Assembly (NCBI RefSeq): GCF_003286085.1
Contig: NW_020825331.1
Location: forward strand, 1,674,001 to 1,738,000
DNA length: 64,000 bases
Reading direction: 5' to 3'
From: Drosophila persimilis
Taxonomy: Eukaryota; Arthropoda; Insecta; Diptera; Drosophilidae
In this document: positions 44,434 through 58,078 of the stretch, one piece after another
How the letters are laid out: every line of letters begins with the position of its first letter
Numbering within the stretch: the stretch's first letter is position 1
Translations under genes and position numbers: made by a program
Notes under the pieces: model-generated
What the model saw: only the letters and a program-made list of their open reading frames with translations
What the model was told of the DNA's origin: nothing
Databases searched by the model: none

Positions 44434-45911
44434 CTGAAAACGAGACAAAAAACAAAGAGAGAGAAAGGAGAAAATGCTATTAGTCGAGTCATTAAAATCC
44501 AATATAAAATTATGCCGCTGCTGCTGTGGCTGTGCCACTCGGCAACGTAGCCGTAGCCACCGCCTTGAATTGATTTTTAATGCGCGCACCGCCCTGCCCT
44601 GCCTGTCTCCTCTGGCCACATAATGAAGCCAAAAACATAATTTATACGCACGTGCGTACCTCTCCCACACTCACTGTACACACGTTCTTTGGGGGTGGGT
44701 GTGGGTGTGGGTGTGGGTGGTGCGGGAAGTGCGTAAAAATAATGAGCAGCATATTTTGCGTTCACAGACAAGAAGTGTAGCATACATTTGGGCGCCGAGA
44801 AAGAGCCAGGAAGAGAAAGAGAAAGGGAGAGTGGGTGGGTGTAGGTGTAGGTATATGTTCAATCATTAATTACGCCTCGTACGTGTATGTGTGTCCATCT
44901 GTGAGGCTGAGCCTAAAGCACATTAACGTGCCCAAAAGTGCTTCGTTGTGGTTTTAAGCACACACACACACACACACCATGGAAAGATGGTGGAAATGGG
45001 GGAAAATTGTGTGAAAATTGGTTTATTGATAGGCTCAGCAAACACACAAGAGAAAATCGCCAAGGAATTGTGTTAGCCACAAAAGCACAAAGGAACTCCA
45101 TTGAAGTTATTGAGATATTTGAAATATTTCTTTGAGATATTTGCCGGAGTTCCCCATAGAATCGATTGTAGGGCCGAACAGTTCAATCATACAATTGATC
45201 AGTTGAATCGATTCATAATTGTAACGTCGTTACGCTGCATAAAAATATTGATCCAAGTGGAAGGGAAGTCGGTTGAGCGATTCATTCCGTTCCATTCATT
45301 TGCATTATGAATAGCTTTCAGCTCTGGACCACAACCTATTAACAATCGTTCAGTACGAGTCCGTAATCCAGCATAAGCCTATGAATTTATAAGCCCATCT
45401 CGAAGTGCACTCAATAAATGAGCCTATCGTCTATCGATAACTGCCCATCAATCTTCATGCTTCATCGGAAGGCCTATTATTTATGGCAACTGCCAATAAG
45501 CCCCGGCCAGGACACGTGTCGTGTGTCTGTCCCCTGCTTGTGTCCTCGTCCTCCTTCTCCTTCCCATTCCCCTGCTCGTAGGTGGACCGTAGTCTAGAAA
45601 TCAAAATAATTAATCGTTGGCTGGCGCCATTTGTTTATCGGGCGGAAGCGGAAGTGGAAGCGGAAGTCAGCGCCAAGCCAAACAATGGACACACACACAC
45701 GCACGCACAGACACGTGCGATAGTGTGACAATACAAAAGTTTCGATATGCTTTGGAAAATGTTAAACAAACCCAAGGGCCTAGGGCTGGGGACTCGGGGG
45801 GTTCCTGGGTTACGGATACAAAAACTACATGAAATTCAAGTCACAATCCGAAATGTAAGCGTCTTGTACAACACAGCACATGGCAGCCATGTAAACACAC
45901 ACCCCCATACA

Positions 45912-45948
<37 letters not shown>

Positions 45949-48900
45949 ATACATAATTAAACGCAAACAGAGAGTGAGGGGAGGAAAGGAAAGGAAAGGA
46001 GGTGTGGGTTTTGGGGTTAGGAGTTGATTCTGCGGTTTCGGTGTGCGTTTGTCCCCCGAAATGGGATCAATGCGACACTCAAATGTGTCACAATATTAAT
46101 TCGATAACAATTTGAAATGGGTCAAACAAAAACTGGGAGAATAATACGACAAATGTGTTTAATAAAGCGATTTTTGAGTGGAAACACTGTTGATCACGAT
46201 AATCTGTGGACAATAAACATGAAAGATTACACACCAAATGATGCAGATGCACTAGATATTGTGCATTCCGTTCACTTAATGGAACTTGCACTCACGTATC
46301 TTTATTACAGAGAGAGGGAGATAGTGCGCTGCAATGCCGGCATCTATAGGATTCTATGAACCACTGAGAACAAACTGTATATATGTGCATACTATGTGTC
46401 TACTGCCAGTATCTGTAGTATTATTGAACAAATCTTGGAGCTATAATTGAGAAAGCAATGCAAAAGCGTCGATCTGCCGCCTCATACTTGGCTGTCACTT
46501 CCTTAATCCCTTCTTAACCAAGCTGTTTCTTCTGAATAGATGTATTAGTTCTTACAATTTTGCTTCTGCTGTGGGGTTAATGTAAACAGCCAGCAGAAAA
46601 ACTCACTCATCCCTAACGTCTGCCCATATCCTTCTCGTGGAAATATGCAAATAAATTGTCGCTTATGTGGCAAGATGTTTGCACAATTCTCCCCTGCCTC
46701 CCGTCTCCCGCCTACCGCCTCCCGCCTCCCGCCTACCGCCTCACGGCTCCCACTCGCGTTGGCTGTCTGTTTACTGTCTGACTGGGGAATCTGCAGATAT
46801 ATAATTCACTTTTAAATGCAAAATCAAGCCGCTGTCATTGATAGGAAGGGATGTATGGCAAAAAATAAGCATACGCAGCGTTGTACACGCTGGCAAATAA
46901 ATCAGAGACAGCGCCTCAGTGTCGCCAAACGCCAAATGGAGAGATCCCTTTTTGCGGCGAGGCCCTATCTGAAGATTAATGGGAGACATTCATCCCCTAC
47001 TAGTACTGTTGGGCACAGGCAGTAGCTGTAGCCCCATGCCATGTCCAATGGCCTCTTTTGGCCCCCATTTCGATTGCCATAACATTTGGCAAAAATGTTC
47101 AATGGTACGAGGCCTCGCGAGGTAGGCCGCTCTTCTCGTGCAATTCCCTCGTTCCCTCTGGGTCCAGGGTCCAGGGTCCAGGGTCCAGGGTCCTGTATTT
47201 AACATTAATATTTATGATTGCTCATCTGTGTATAAATCGATGCCTCCTCTCTCGCACTGTGTGGGCCTCGGCCCCTGTCTGTTTCTGTCTGTTTGACTTT
47301 CTCCGTGTGGATTCTCTGGTGGCTTTCATTGCTTGCTTATTGCGCTGATTTTATTATTATTTTTATTTGGCTTGGCTTGGCTTGGATTGGCGCACGAAAA
47401 GCCCAAAGAAAGGCAAAAAGAAAACTCATTTTCATGTTCAGCAGCTGCCAGAGACAGTCGTCGTCTTCACCTGCTCGGGGCCCAGGCCAAGCCCAGGCCC
47501 AGGGCCAGTCCCGGGCGAAACGAAACGAAAGGAAAGTAAAGGAATCGAAAGTTTTTCGTGTTTCCATTTCATTTTCCAATTTGATTTGCCTCCATCTCTG
47601 TCGCTCCAGCAGCCATTCAAACTGATTTTCCTCCGCTTTTTCCGCTCTTTCCGCTCATCCGCTTCTCATTTCGCCATTTGTTGCTTTTCAGCTTCATTGA
47701 GCGCATTTGTTGCTCTCCGTCCTCGCTTTATTCCTCTTCATCGGGCCTCTTTATGGCTGTTCTTCCACCTTTTTATTTTGTTTTGATTGCCAGTGCGGGG
47801 GATTTGAGCTTAACTTCTGCCCCACTGCCTCCCTGGCTCCACACGCACTCGCACTCGCACCACACAGTCGACAGTCCACACAGTCTCGGCGGTCCTTATT
47901 ATCGTTTTAAATACACGGGCATAAAATTCATATTTTTATGCATCGCTTTTTATTGGCCCATTCATGGCAGCCACAACCAGGCTGAGGCAGAGACTGAGAC
48001 GGAGACGGAGACCCAATCCACAAAGCCGGCGAGATGTAGCCACCTTGCAAGTCGGTTGAGCACATCCGTAAATTTGCCCGTAAAAGATCCAAAGTATCCT
48101 TTCTGCATCCGCAATACGTATCCGCGCATCCGCATCCGCCAGTCCTCCGTGCGTATGTGTATTTCTGTATCGATATTCTTTCTTTCTTTTTGTTCTGTTC
48201 ATTCTGGCTGCAATTCAATAAATTTTGTATCTCTTTTTCTTAGGTAATACGCCTAATGGAATCTATTGCCACCGGTCTGCGTGTGTGTGTGCGTGTGTGT
48301 GTGTGTGTGTGTGGCACGACTTATTCATTATTCGATATATATTCAGCGGTGAATGAATGCACGTCTCGAGTATTGGACGGAGGATGCCAGAGGCAGCGAC
48401 TGGCGTCAGAGCAATTCAATTTGGTAATGGAAATCATAATCGATTCAATCGATTTGTTGTCTCCGTTATCGTACCGAAGAGAGCGCTCTCTCTGGCCCTA
48501 TTCATTATAGAAAGACTGTATAATCCACTTCCTATTGCTATAACTCCATCGATGGAATTGATTTTAGGAAACAGACTTGTTGATTGTTGCACAGCTATCG
48601 ATAAGTAATCGAAAGCAAGTGGTATTTAATAGGTAAAATATATGTTTATTTGAGAATGAAACCTGAGACCTGAGACCTGAGACCTGCTTTCTTACATAAG
48701 TATTGTATATTAATAAAATGTCTGCTCTTGAAGTGCTCTAATCGAATCGATATCTGAATCGAATTACTTGTATTGCATTCGCTTAACGATTGCCAGAGCG
48801 ATTCAATTTAATTATTTATTGACTTACAAATTGCATTACATGTTCAACTTTTTTCATTTTAATTGACTTTTAACCTGGGCTCCCCCCACACACTCCCCTC

Positions 48901-51465
48901 CGCAAGACATACCACAGGCGATGGGGCATCACCCGCAGAACTGCAGCAATGCATTGCAATCTTTTCAGTTTCACTTTCACAACTCCCCTGCCCCTCCCAC
49001 CGCCCAGCTTCAAGGCCCCCCGGTGCCGTGTCGTTCCGCCCTCTTTCGACACGTTCAATCAACGTTGGCGGCGCTTTTAAGTAATGAGAACACCGCTGCC
49101 TTCATCTTCGCCCCTTGGCAGCGGCATCTGTTAAATAATACAAGCGGAAGAAGGAAAATGAATGAAAACGGTGGGCCAGAGCCAGAGCCAAAGCCAAAGA
49201 CAGGTAAAAGCTGACAGCTTGCCAAAGGAAAGCGTGTGGAAGGCGCGCCAGGCGTGGCGGAAATGGAAGTCATCCAGCAGCCAAGGCTGTGGCCATGTCG
49301 CATCGATATTGTAAATTACTTTTGCCGCTGACATTGAGAACGCCCCACCATCATGGGGCGCGAAGCGAACCGAAGGAAAGTTCCTCACCGAAAAACGTTC
49401 AGAGTTTGAGGGCTCGAGGAAAAGTGAAGCATAGTGAAATCACAGAATTATGCTGATTTAATCCTGCTGGGAATTGTCACTAATCGGTGTACAGATACAC
49501 AGATACAAAGCCAATACAGATATAGATATAGATATAGATATGTATATACATCGCAGATGGCAACCTTTTTGGTTAGGCATTTCCGCTTCAGCTCCAGGGG
49601 CTAGCCCCATGAATTTTTATGCAAATTCTTCTCGGGCTTCAACTTGTTGAGCCAAAGGGATTCCAGTCAACAAGCAAGCCTTTGCAGTCTGTGGCATAAG
49701 TGGGTCAGGGGAAGCCAAAGGATCCACAGCACAGCAAAGCACAGCCACAGGATCTGGGCATCCAGGCATCCAGGCATTCAGGCATCCTTTTTACAAATTA
49801 AACAAATAAGACAACAAGGGACAACAAAGCTCTAATTCGATTTGTGATACCCCCCGCTCCTGCCCCCAGCCGGCACCCTCATATGTCTGTACATCCTGTT
49901 GGAAAATTCGGAAATGACAACGACATGTAAATACTTTTTCCCGCACCCCGGAACATCAACAAAACAAACAACAAAAAGAAAAGCAACGCATTTTTGGTCA
50001 GCAAGCGGGGGGGACAGCAGGAAAGGGCAAAGGGACAACCAGGTGGAGAAGGAGCACAGAGGGAAAAGCAGAGAAACGTCTGGGGAGCAGGCGACCGAGC
50101 AGATGGAAAAGTTGAATGGATGGGACAAAGAGAGAGAGAGAGAGAGAGCTGCAGGGCAGACAAGGATCTGAGGATGGGACACAAAAAAGTTGTCCCCTAC
50201 ACGGCCCACTCCCAAATCGAAAAGCACACGAATGAATTTTCATTCAATTATCTTGAACATTTTGCCCGCTGCTTCCGCACTCCTGGGGCTCTTCGGCCGC
50301 AACTCTGTTGCTGGGTTTTGTTTGACTGGGGAAAACTGTTCCCGAAGCTCCAGCCAAAGTGGGGACTCAGAGCCCAGGACTAAGACCTGAGCCAGGACTA
50401 GGACTGAGACTGAGACTGAGACCGAGACCGAAGCCCAGGGACCTGCTAGCAGAGAGAGCTGAGAGCACGTTTAGGCCATTGTCTTGTGCCGGAAAATTCA
50501 TAGCCGCTCTGTTTCAATTTTCGGTCAGTTATTTCCCTCTCTTTCAGGCTGTGTACGAGTGTCTCTCTCTCTCTCTCTCTCCATCTCTCTATCCTCTATC
50601 TGGTAGTGTCCCCTGTCCCGTGGTGTATGCCATAAAATTTCATTTTATCAAACAATGAAAACGTGTCGGCTCGCACTCCAGGTACTTACACACAATACAC
50701 GGACCGCCAACCAGCCTTCCATCGTAATGTCTTTAAAATGGAGTACCTCGAGTGCGCCATGAAGTTTCTCTCATCTCTCCTTGGGCCACCTTTTGGCCCC
50801 AGCCTCAGTTTCAGCTTCAGCTCCACCTTCATATTTCTCAAATTTATTCTCGTTTTTATTACTTTGTCGTCTGTTCTTGATAATTTTCAATTAAACTTGG
50901 CCCTCAACTGCCGCCACTGCCACCGCCACCTACCATTTCCGATCCGCCCTCCCTCTTTGGGGACTTTTCGTTTATTTCTCTTATTTCTCGTTTGTCTGTT
51001 TTGTCAGTTGACGCAATTTTTGGTTTTTAATTGGCCGTCAGGTCGACATCAACCGTTCAAAATGCCTAAATAATTTACTTTCCTCTTCTGGTTTTTTTCT
51101 TCTTTTGCGTACAATTGCTGCCTTTGCTTTTGCTTTTGCTTTGGCTTTTACTGTTTTGTGCTGCTGCTCTGCTGTTGATTAGGCCAAAGTCCTCGGCACA
51201 ATAGGCGGCCATTAGCGGTGGGGCAGAGGCCTAAAGCAGAAGGAGCGTCTTAAAAAACTTGCCTAATTGCCCGGTCCCTGATGGGAGAGGAAATGCCCTG
51301 GAAGAGCAAAGTTTCCCCTCCGTGAAGCGGTCATAAAATGGAATGGAATGGAAATGGCGGGAAAATGAAGAGGCGGTGCCCAAAAATGTGGCCGTTGTAC
51401 TTACAAATTGAGCCAAATGAATAAGTAAGTGAACGGGGGGCAGTTTTTCACTGTTTTTCAGGTAG

Positions 51466-51610
51466 TTAGGCAAACTGTTATACAAATTGTTATACCAACT
51501 GTTATATAAACTGTTCTGCATATATTATTTCGTTTAATAATCATCGAACAGTTTATCAACTGTTATACAGGATATTATACAAACTGTTATACCAACTGAT
51601 ATATATGTAT
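51466..51610. repeat. ACTGTTATAC-rich dispersed repeat, copy 1
   Basis: About eight words of the form ACTGTTATAC or close variants (caaactgttatacaaattg, ttataccaactgttatataa, cgaacagtttatcaactg, ggatattatacaaactg) in 145 bp. Shares the order gttatacaaa...ctgttct...atcatcgaac with copy 2. No ORF and no terminal repeats of a known element were recognised. Confidence 0.7.
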
Positions 51611-54600
51611 TTCATATTATAAATGCATTCGGTGTAATTTGTGACTTTTAAACTGTACAAATAGTACATATAACAGATTTAAGAATGAATTACTATAATC
51701 TCTATCCTTTTCGCATCTAAGCGGCCATTTTGCGCGTAATGCGGCAGCGACCATCGGTCTGTTTGGGATGTCGCTTGGGACACTTGATGGTGCAGTCATT
51801 GCATGTCAACGTCCCAATTAAGGATACAAATAAATACCTTGAAAATAACCTTCAACAATTTGCCATTTCGGGCATACCTCCTATTCCGCCATGGACGTAA
51901 CATTTTACTGTCATGTGGCGGCTGTTATACAAGGAATGTGTTGAACCTTAGCCTTCTGTTGACATCCGCAACTGTCATACAACTCTTGCCGAGAGCACCA
52001 CCGGCATCTGGCATCTGGCCTCTGGCCTCTGCCCTCTGTCCTGTCCACCATTTGGAGTGTCGGTCGTTTTAACCTAGTTCTCGGGGCCAGGCCGTCATAA
52101 AAAGGTAAAACCTGAGCCGCAACCACGTGCCACATACCCCCCAAACATTGTACGACAATTAGGCTTAAGGTCCGAGCAGGACGGGGGCATGGAACGGATA
52201 TGAATAACCGAGTGCAAACACAGGACGCAGCACACACAGGACGTACGGGACCGCAAATGTGCTGAGGCTGCAGCTGAGAGATAGTGCCTGGCTGTAACTG
52301 AAACCCAAGGATCGGTAAGCAGCAGATGCTGCATCATGTCCAATTTGTGACAGTTGCCACACTGGCAGAGACACTGCCACTGCGACTGCCATATGACACA
52401 AGGCCTAAGCCAGGGACGGTGGCATCTTGCTGCTGCTGAATCAGAGAAGCCTTTGGCTCAAGTTGCTCTCACCTTGAGACCCACTCGCACTCGCACTCGC
52501 ACTCGCAGCATGACAACTGTCAGCCTATGGCCCCAACGTTTTTGACCCGGTCCGAGTGGAAGCAAAAAAAAAACCCCCAGCGCCGCAGCGTGCCACAGAG
52601 TGCCAAAAGAAAATCATAAGAAAAGGGGAAGCACCACACACACACACACACACACACTGACATACTTTTGACCTTTGCCAGAGACCAGACCCCTAGTGAA
52701 AGCACAGAGGAGAAAGGAGAAGGAGGCCCAGCACTTGTCTACCCTTTTGGCCTCGTCATTGTTTGCCCCAAAGCCCCAAACTGGCAATAAACTTGTCTAT
52801 TTTAGCACATGCCACAAAAAGAGATGAAGGCAGAGAGAGAGGCACAAACAGAGACAGAAAAAAGAGAGAGACAGAGAGAGAGAGAGAAAGGTTGAGGATA
52901 ACTATGCCAAGACATTGTTGAGCTGTGTGTTTTTTTTATTTGTTTTTTTTTCTGTTTTGGGGAGCAGTTCTCATTTCTTTTGTTCGCAAGCTCAATTTGA
53001 ATTAAATTCAATTTTTTGCCTGCCACAATCTTCTTCTGCTGCTGAATGCTCGGTGACTTCAAGGTTGCAAAGTTGCAACAACAACAACAACAACAACAGC
53101 AAGCGTCAACAGCCTTTTTGCATTTGCCAGCGGCCATTAGGCAGCTTTCCATTCCACACACACTGCTCCACTCCTCCTCCACCCTTGAGAAGAGATCCCA
53201 CAGACTCTGCTGCTGGCCTGGCCCAGATTTTTTCTACTTTCTGCTTTCGCCTATTTTTTTGATGATTGGGGGAGGGGCCAGCCAGAGATGAAAAGGCATT
53301 CGAAAAGCATTGCAGCCTCGCAATTAAGATATTTGTCAGTCCGCTCGTCACGAGTCCATGCCCGTCCCTGTGGCCGCAGTGCAACCCAAAATGAGACCAA
53401 ATGAAACCAAATGAAATGAAATGCATTCAATTGAACTGTACTGTACTCGAACGAGCTCTGCAGCTGCGTGAAGAGGGGCCAAATCTGTGCCACAGAGCAG
53501 GGCAGTGGCAGCGGCAGCGGGCGGGCCTCTAATGAGCGCATAATTAAGGGACCCCACTGAGAGATGGCGAATGGATTCTATAAGTTCGGTTAAAGATTTT
53601 CTGCTTCTCTGTGTTGCTGTCGAGTGGAAAATGGCAGACCTTGATGATCATCCATGATGCTGCACGGAGGGTGCCCTGCCCTGCCCTGCCCTGCCCTGCC
53701 CTGCCATGGTGGAGGGTGGCTGTGGATGGACTCTGGTGTCGGTGTTGGTGTCGTTGTCCTCCAACTGGGACGTAGCCAACTTTTGCTTTGCTATCTGCCG
53801 CACTTCCTGTTTCCTGTGACACTTTCCGCACAGCCACAACAGCAACAGCAACAGCAGCAACAACACGAAGCTTCCTGTACATCGTCTATGCCATTATGGC
53901 CACTTGAGTTGATGCCAAAGCTCTCTCTGTCACTTGTTTTTCCATCCCCCCAACGAAGGCCCCAGCACCATAAATGTTTTGTTCGTCCTGCCTCTGGTGC
54001 TCGTCCTGCTCTCGCATTAGAAGTCATTTTTCGGCTCTTTGAGTGCCCAACTTGCCACGATTTATGGTGCAACTCCGGCAACTTGAAACAACTTCAAACT
54101 TCAACGAAAAGAGCAGCCATATCGACTAAGTGCATTTGGTCGTTTTGCATATTTGGCACTGAATTCAAACCGACTTCAATTCCCAGCCCCACAAGCCACT
54201 CCTTAGCCGCAAGCCATCGTACAAACAAGTTCAAAATGGACAGGCCAGGACAGGACAGGACAGTACAGGACAAGCCAGGACTGTGCTGGACAGACCAGGG
54301 CACACCGAGCCACCTGTGACGTTCGGTGTCGGCGGTTGGATTTGCTCTGTGTTTCGGCTTCTGTCTGCTGCTGTTGCTGTTGCTGTTTCAGTGCTGCAAC
54401 TGCTGCTTGTTGCAGCTTCCCGATTTCCTCTAAAGCCCTGCGACTATGTGCAGGGGCCTGTCCCTGTCCCGGCCGCTGCTTAAATTACACACTTCCGCCT
54501 CCTGCTTCCTTCCTTCCTGGCGATGGGCATGGCAGGCCGTTCAACTTCCTAAACGGGTTTGTCATCGCTCGCCTGCATACTTCCGGCCATTGCCAGATGC

Positions 54601-57600
54601 CAGATGCCCCAGCTCCGACTCCGACTCCGACTCCGACTCCCCCCAACTTATGTTTACTTATTAACTGCTTTTGGTGTAGCATCGGGTCGACTCGGTTGGG
54701 ATACGGACATGGCTGATTTGGCAACATTTGTGCGGCATTTTGTGGCTATTTCATTTCACATTACACCATGTATTGTGTATTGTCTTGCTCTGTAAAGGCT
54801 GAGCAGAGCAGTACGTGGCCACTCTCTTCCTCACGTTGCCGGAAAGACAGCGGAGGGACAGAGGATCTGTAGGAGTTCCTCAACATCCTATGCCAATGTC
54901 TGCTGTTACATTCCATCTATAGCGTGCCTACGCTAATTGGTCCTTTGGCTTTTATTGGGAGCATGAACTTGTTGAGCACAATCGATAAATGGAAACGCAT
55001 AGTTATTAATTATGGCTGAAAGGTAAAGAACAAGTTCTTCTGGCCTCTCTTTGGTCGGATCAACTGTTATACATTCACTAAAAACTAAAAACTTGCACAA
55101 CCTGTTGTCCAACGACCGCACCACAGCCCCACCACTGTTATACGGCTTTTGATTATACTTTTGTTTCTGACTAGTCCGCTTTCTATGGTCTTGGCAGGCA
55201 GGTCGAAACTTTTCCCTGTTGCACTTCCAGCTGATGTGGCTGCCACAGCTCTTGGCGCTCTTTGGGCTCTTCGCAAACTTTTATCCGTCTTGCGCCATCA
55301 GCCGCCTCCACCGCAGCAGCAGCCACAGGCTGGGCGAATGGGGAATGGGGAATGGGGGTCGGGGGCAGCACGAAAACTTTGTTGTTGGCTTGGCTTGGGT
55401 TTTCTCTCTGGGTTTTTGTGCCAAAAATTAATTAGCCTAATTAAAATGCTGGCATTGGCACTGGCATTGGTGCACAAGATTACATCGGTGGCATAAGAGA
55501 GTGAGAGAGAGAGGGAGAGGGAGGGCCATCTATAGAGCCGCCAAAAAACTTCAAGTTCAAAGTTCTTTCTCAGTTTTGGCGGCTTTGGCGGCGCCACACT
55601 TGATTGAATGAAAACTTTGCCACCTGTCCGAGGGGTCGAGCGGGGCAAAAACAGAAATTAATTAACCTGGCCTTGCCACCGGCCTTGCCGCCGACTGCAA
55701 CTAAGAAGAGACGACCACTCCCCCCTCCCACTCATTGCTGCTCCTTTCTGCTAGCACTTTTTCAAGGACTCCCCTTCGCGCTCCCTGGTGATTTTTTTAG
55801 GCGGGGGCCAAACAATTGGCAGAACTCGAAATATAATTAAGCTGTTCTGTCGTACAATTGCCTCCACCGCCGCTGCCACGCTGCCACTCTGCCCGCGGGT
55901 CTTGAAATCAATTTGCGCTCGTCAGACAGACAGACGGACGGACGGACGGACGGAGGGACAGACGCTGCGTGTGCGGACGGGGATTGAGACTGAAGATTCG
56001 AGAGCTGGATTGGGGTCAGCAGAATGACCCCCCCGGGCCAGCAGCGAACAACGCAGAACGAAACAAACAAACAAAAAAAGTTGTCTCATGTCGACACTCA
56101 GGCAAGCCCGGCGGCGGGTTTAGTTTCACTTTCATTCTCAGTGTCAGCTGCTGATGCTTTCTGCAATTTAGACTCTGGTTTCATGTTCGCACAGAGGTGT
56201 CGGCGACACGTTGGGGCAGGTGTGGCCTAAAAGCACTGAATGGGAATCGGGGCAAGGCACGTGGCAAGCCTCCATACATTTCTTTATTTTAATGATTTCT
56301 TCAGCCAAAACGTCTGTTTTATAAAACTGTCTTACCACTGGCTTTCATATGACATTTCCTCAACATTTTCATAATATTTGAATCAGTAATTTTCAATAAA
56401 TGATAGCAGGACACTCCCATCCCTATGCCGGACACTATTCACCTGAGTCTGAAGCTGAATATTTAACACAAATCACTTCAACTGTCAAACGGAATCGATG
56501 CTGATTGCTGGCTTTGGCTTTTAGCCTCCTGCTCTCTGCCCCTGCCCCTGCCACTGCCACTGCCACTTCGACAGTCAAACGGTATGTCAGAGGTCAAGTG
56601 CAACGCTGACGCCGACAATTTGCAAGCAATTTGCGTGTCAGTTTTCCTTTGAGTTTTTCAATTTTGTTCTCTTCGGCATCGTATTGCTAAATGCCTTCAT
56701 TAAAAGAGCTGAAAGTGCACAGCGCTTTTCCAAAAAAAATAGAAAAGGGCACCGCCCAAGAAGCAGCGACGAGTGACCTTACCACCTGCCACTGAGCCCC
56801 GCGCAATCATCGGTGTTCGGTGCACGGTGCTCGGTGCACGGTGCACGGTACATGGTGCAATGGTGCGTTGGGCGGTGTTAGTAGAAGTGGGTGTGGTGCG
56901 TGGCACAAAGCTACGAGGAGCACAAAGGCCCTAAAAGTGCTTCAGCATGCCAGAGTTCATAGGTGTTTTCTCCGGGAGTGTGTGCCAGCTGCATTTGTGC
57001 AGCTGACATTGCTTTGTGTCCCGTGTCCCGTGTCCCGTGTCCTAAGTCCCGCCCTTTGTCGGGGGTGCCATTTGGGGAGCTGCTCGGATCACAGCTGTAT
57101 CCCGTTCGGGCACGGACACGGACACGGACACGACTCTGTCCTTTTATGCATTTCTCAGTGCGCAACATTTCTAAGCCACTCTGACAACAAGCAGCGCCTC
57201 TGTTCCGGGCCATCGCGGAGCAATTCAGCCATGCCGCGGCGCTGCAAAGTAGGCAACACTTGTGCGAGTTCAGGTCGCGGCCCGGGCACAAAAGGGTTCG
57301 CTCTCATTCCCATTCCCATTCCCCTTCGGTGTGTGTGTGTGTGTGGAGTGGAGTGGAGTGTCATCTGTTGATGCAGCAGAGGACTGGCAGTGGCAGTAGC
57401 AGTAGCGGTAACGACCCAAGGCCAAGGGGGAGGCAGCTGTCAGCTGCAGGTGCAACGCTCCCAGCCGAAATATGGCATTGAGTGGATAGTCAGGGGCCAG
57501 AGGCGGGTTTCAGGGTGCTGAATGCAGGGTGCAGGGTGCGGGTGCAAGGTCCGTGATTTGATGGGTCCAAGGAGAAGCACTCTCGAGGCGCGGATTCCAT

Positions 57601-57824
57601 TTTCTGGTGCGTCATCGGGTCCCAGTGGCAGTTGAGCGAGTATTTACGTTTTATCAATTACTATTGAGTGCACCATGCCCATACCCATACCCAAGCCCAC
57701 ACCCGTACTCGTACTGTACGGGTATGGCATTTTTGATACCCTAAAACTGTTATAAATAATTCAAATCTTACTTAACGCGCGAGAACACTTTTTCTCAATA
57801 TTTAATAACTGATTTTATCTAATT

Positions 57825-58078
57825 AGCACTGTTATACTGTTATACTAACTGTTATACAAACTGTTCTACCAGAGTAAAACTCCTGAAATATTCCATTTAA
57901 TTATCAAACAACTAATTGACATACAAACTGCTATTAAAACTATTATACAGATATATGTATTCACCTTAACGATCATCGAACTGTTATACTAACTCATATC
58001 CCAACTGATGTTCAAGAAATATTCCCTTTATTCGCTATTCAACTAATTTAAAGTGGCCATTCAACTGTTATACAAGAG
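57825..58078. repeat. ACTGTTATAC-rich dispersed repeat, copy 2
   Basis: Contains cactgttatactgttatac, aactgttatacaaactgttc, aactattatacagatatatg, gatcatcgaactgttatact and attcaactgttatacaagag. Same word set and partly the same order as copy 1, 6.3 kb away, in the same orientation. Single words also occur at 51924-51932, 55064-55073 and 55134-55143. Confidence 0.7.

Noticed and set aside
47678-48247. 189-codon plus-strand ORF
   Set aside because: Low-information composition and no motif; chance frame in non-coding DNA.
53654-54319. 221-codon plus-strand ORF upstream of the gene
   Set aside because: Simple-repeat composition (CTGCC and CAG words), no recognisable domain and no splice or promoter support.
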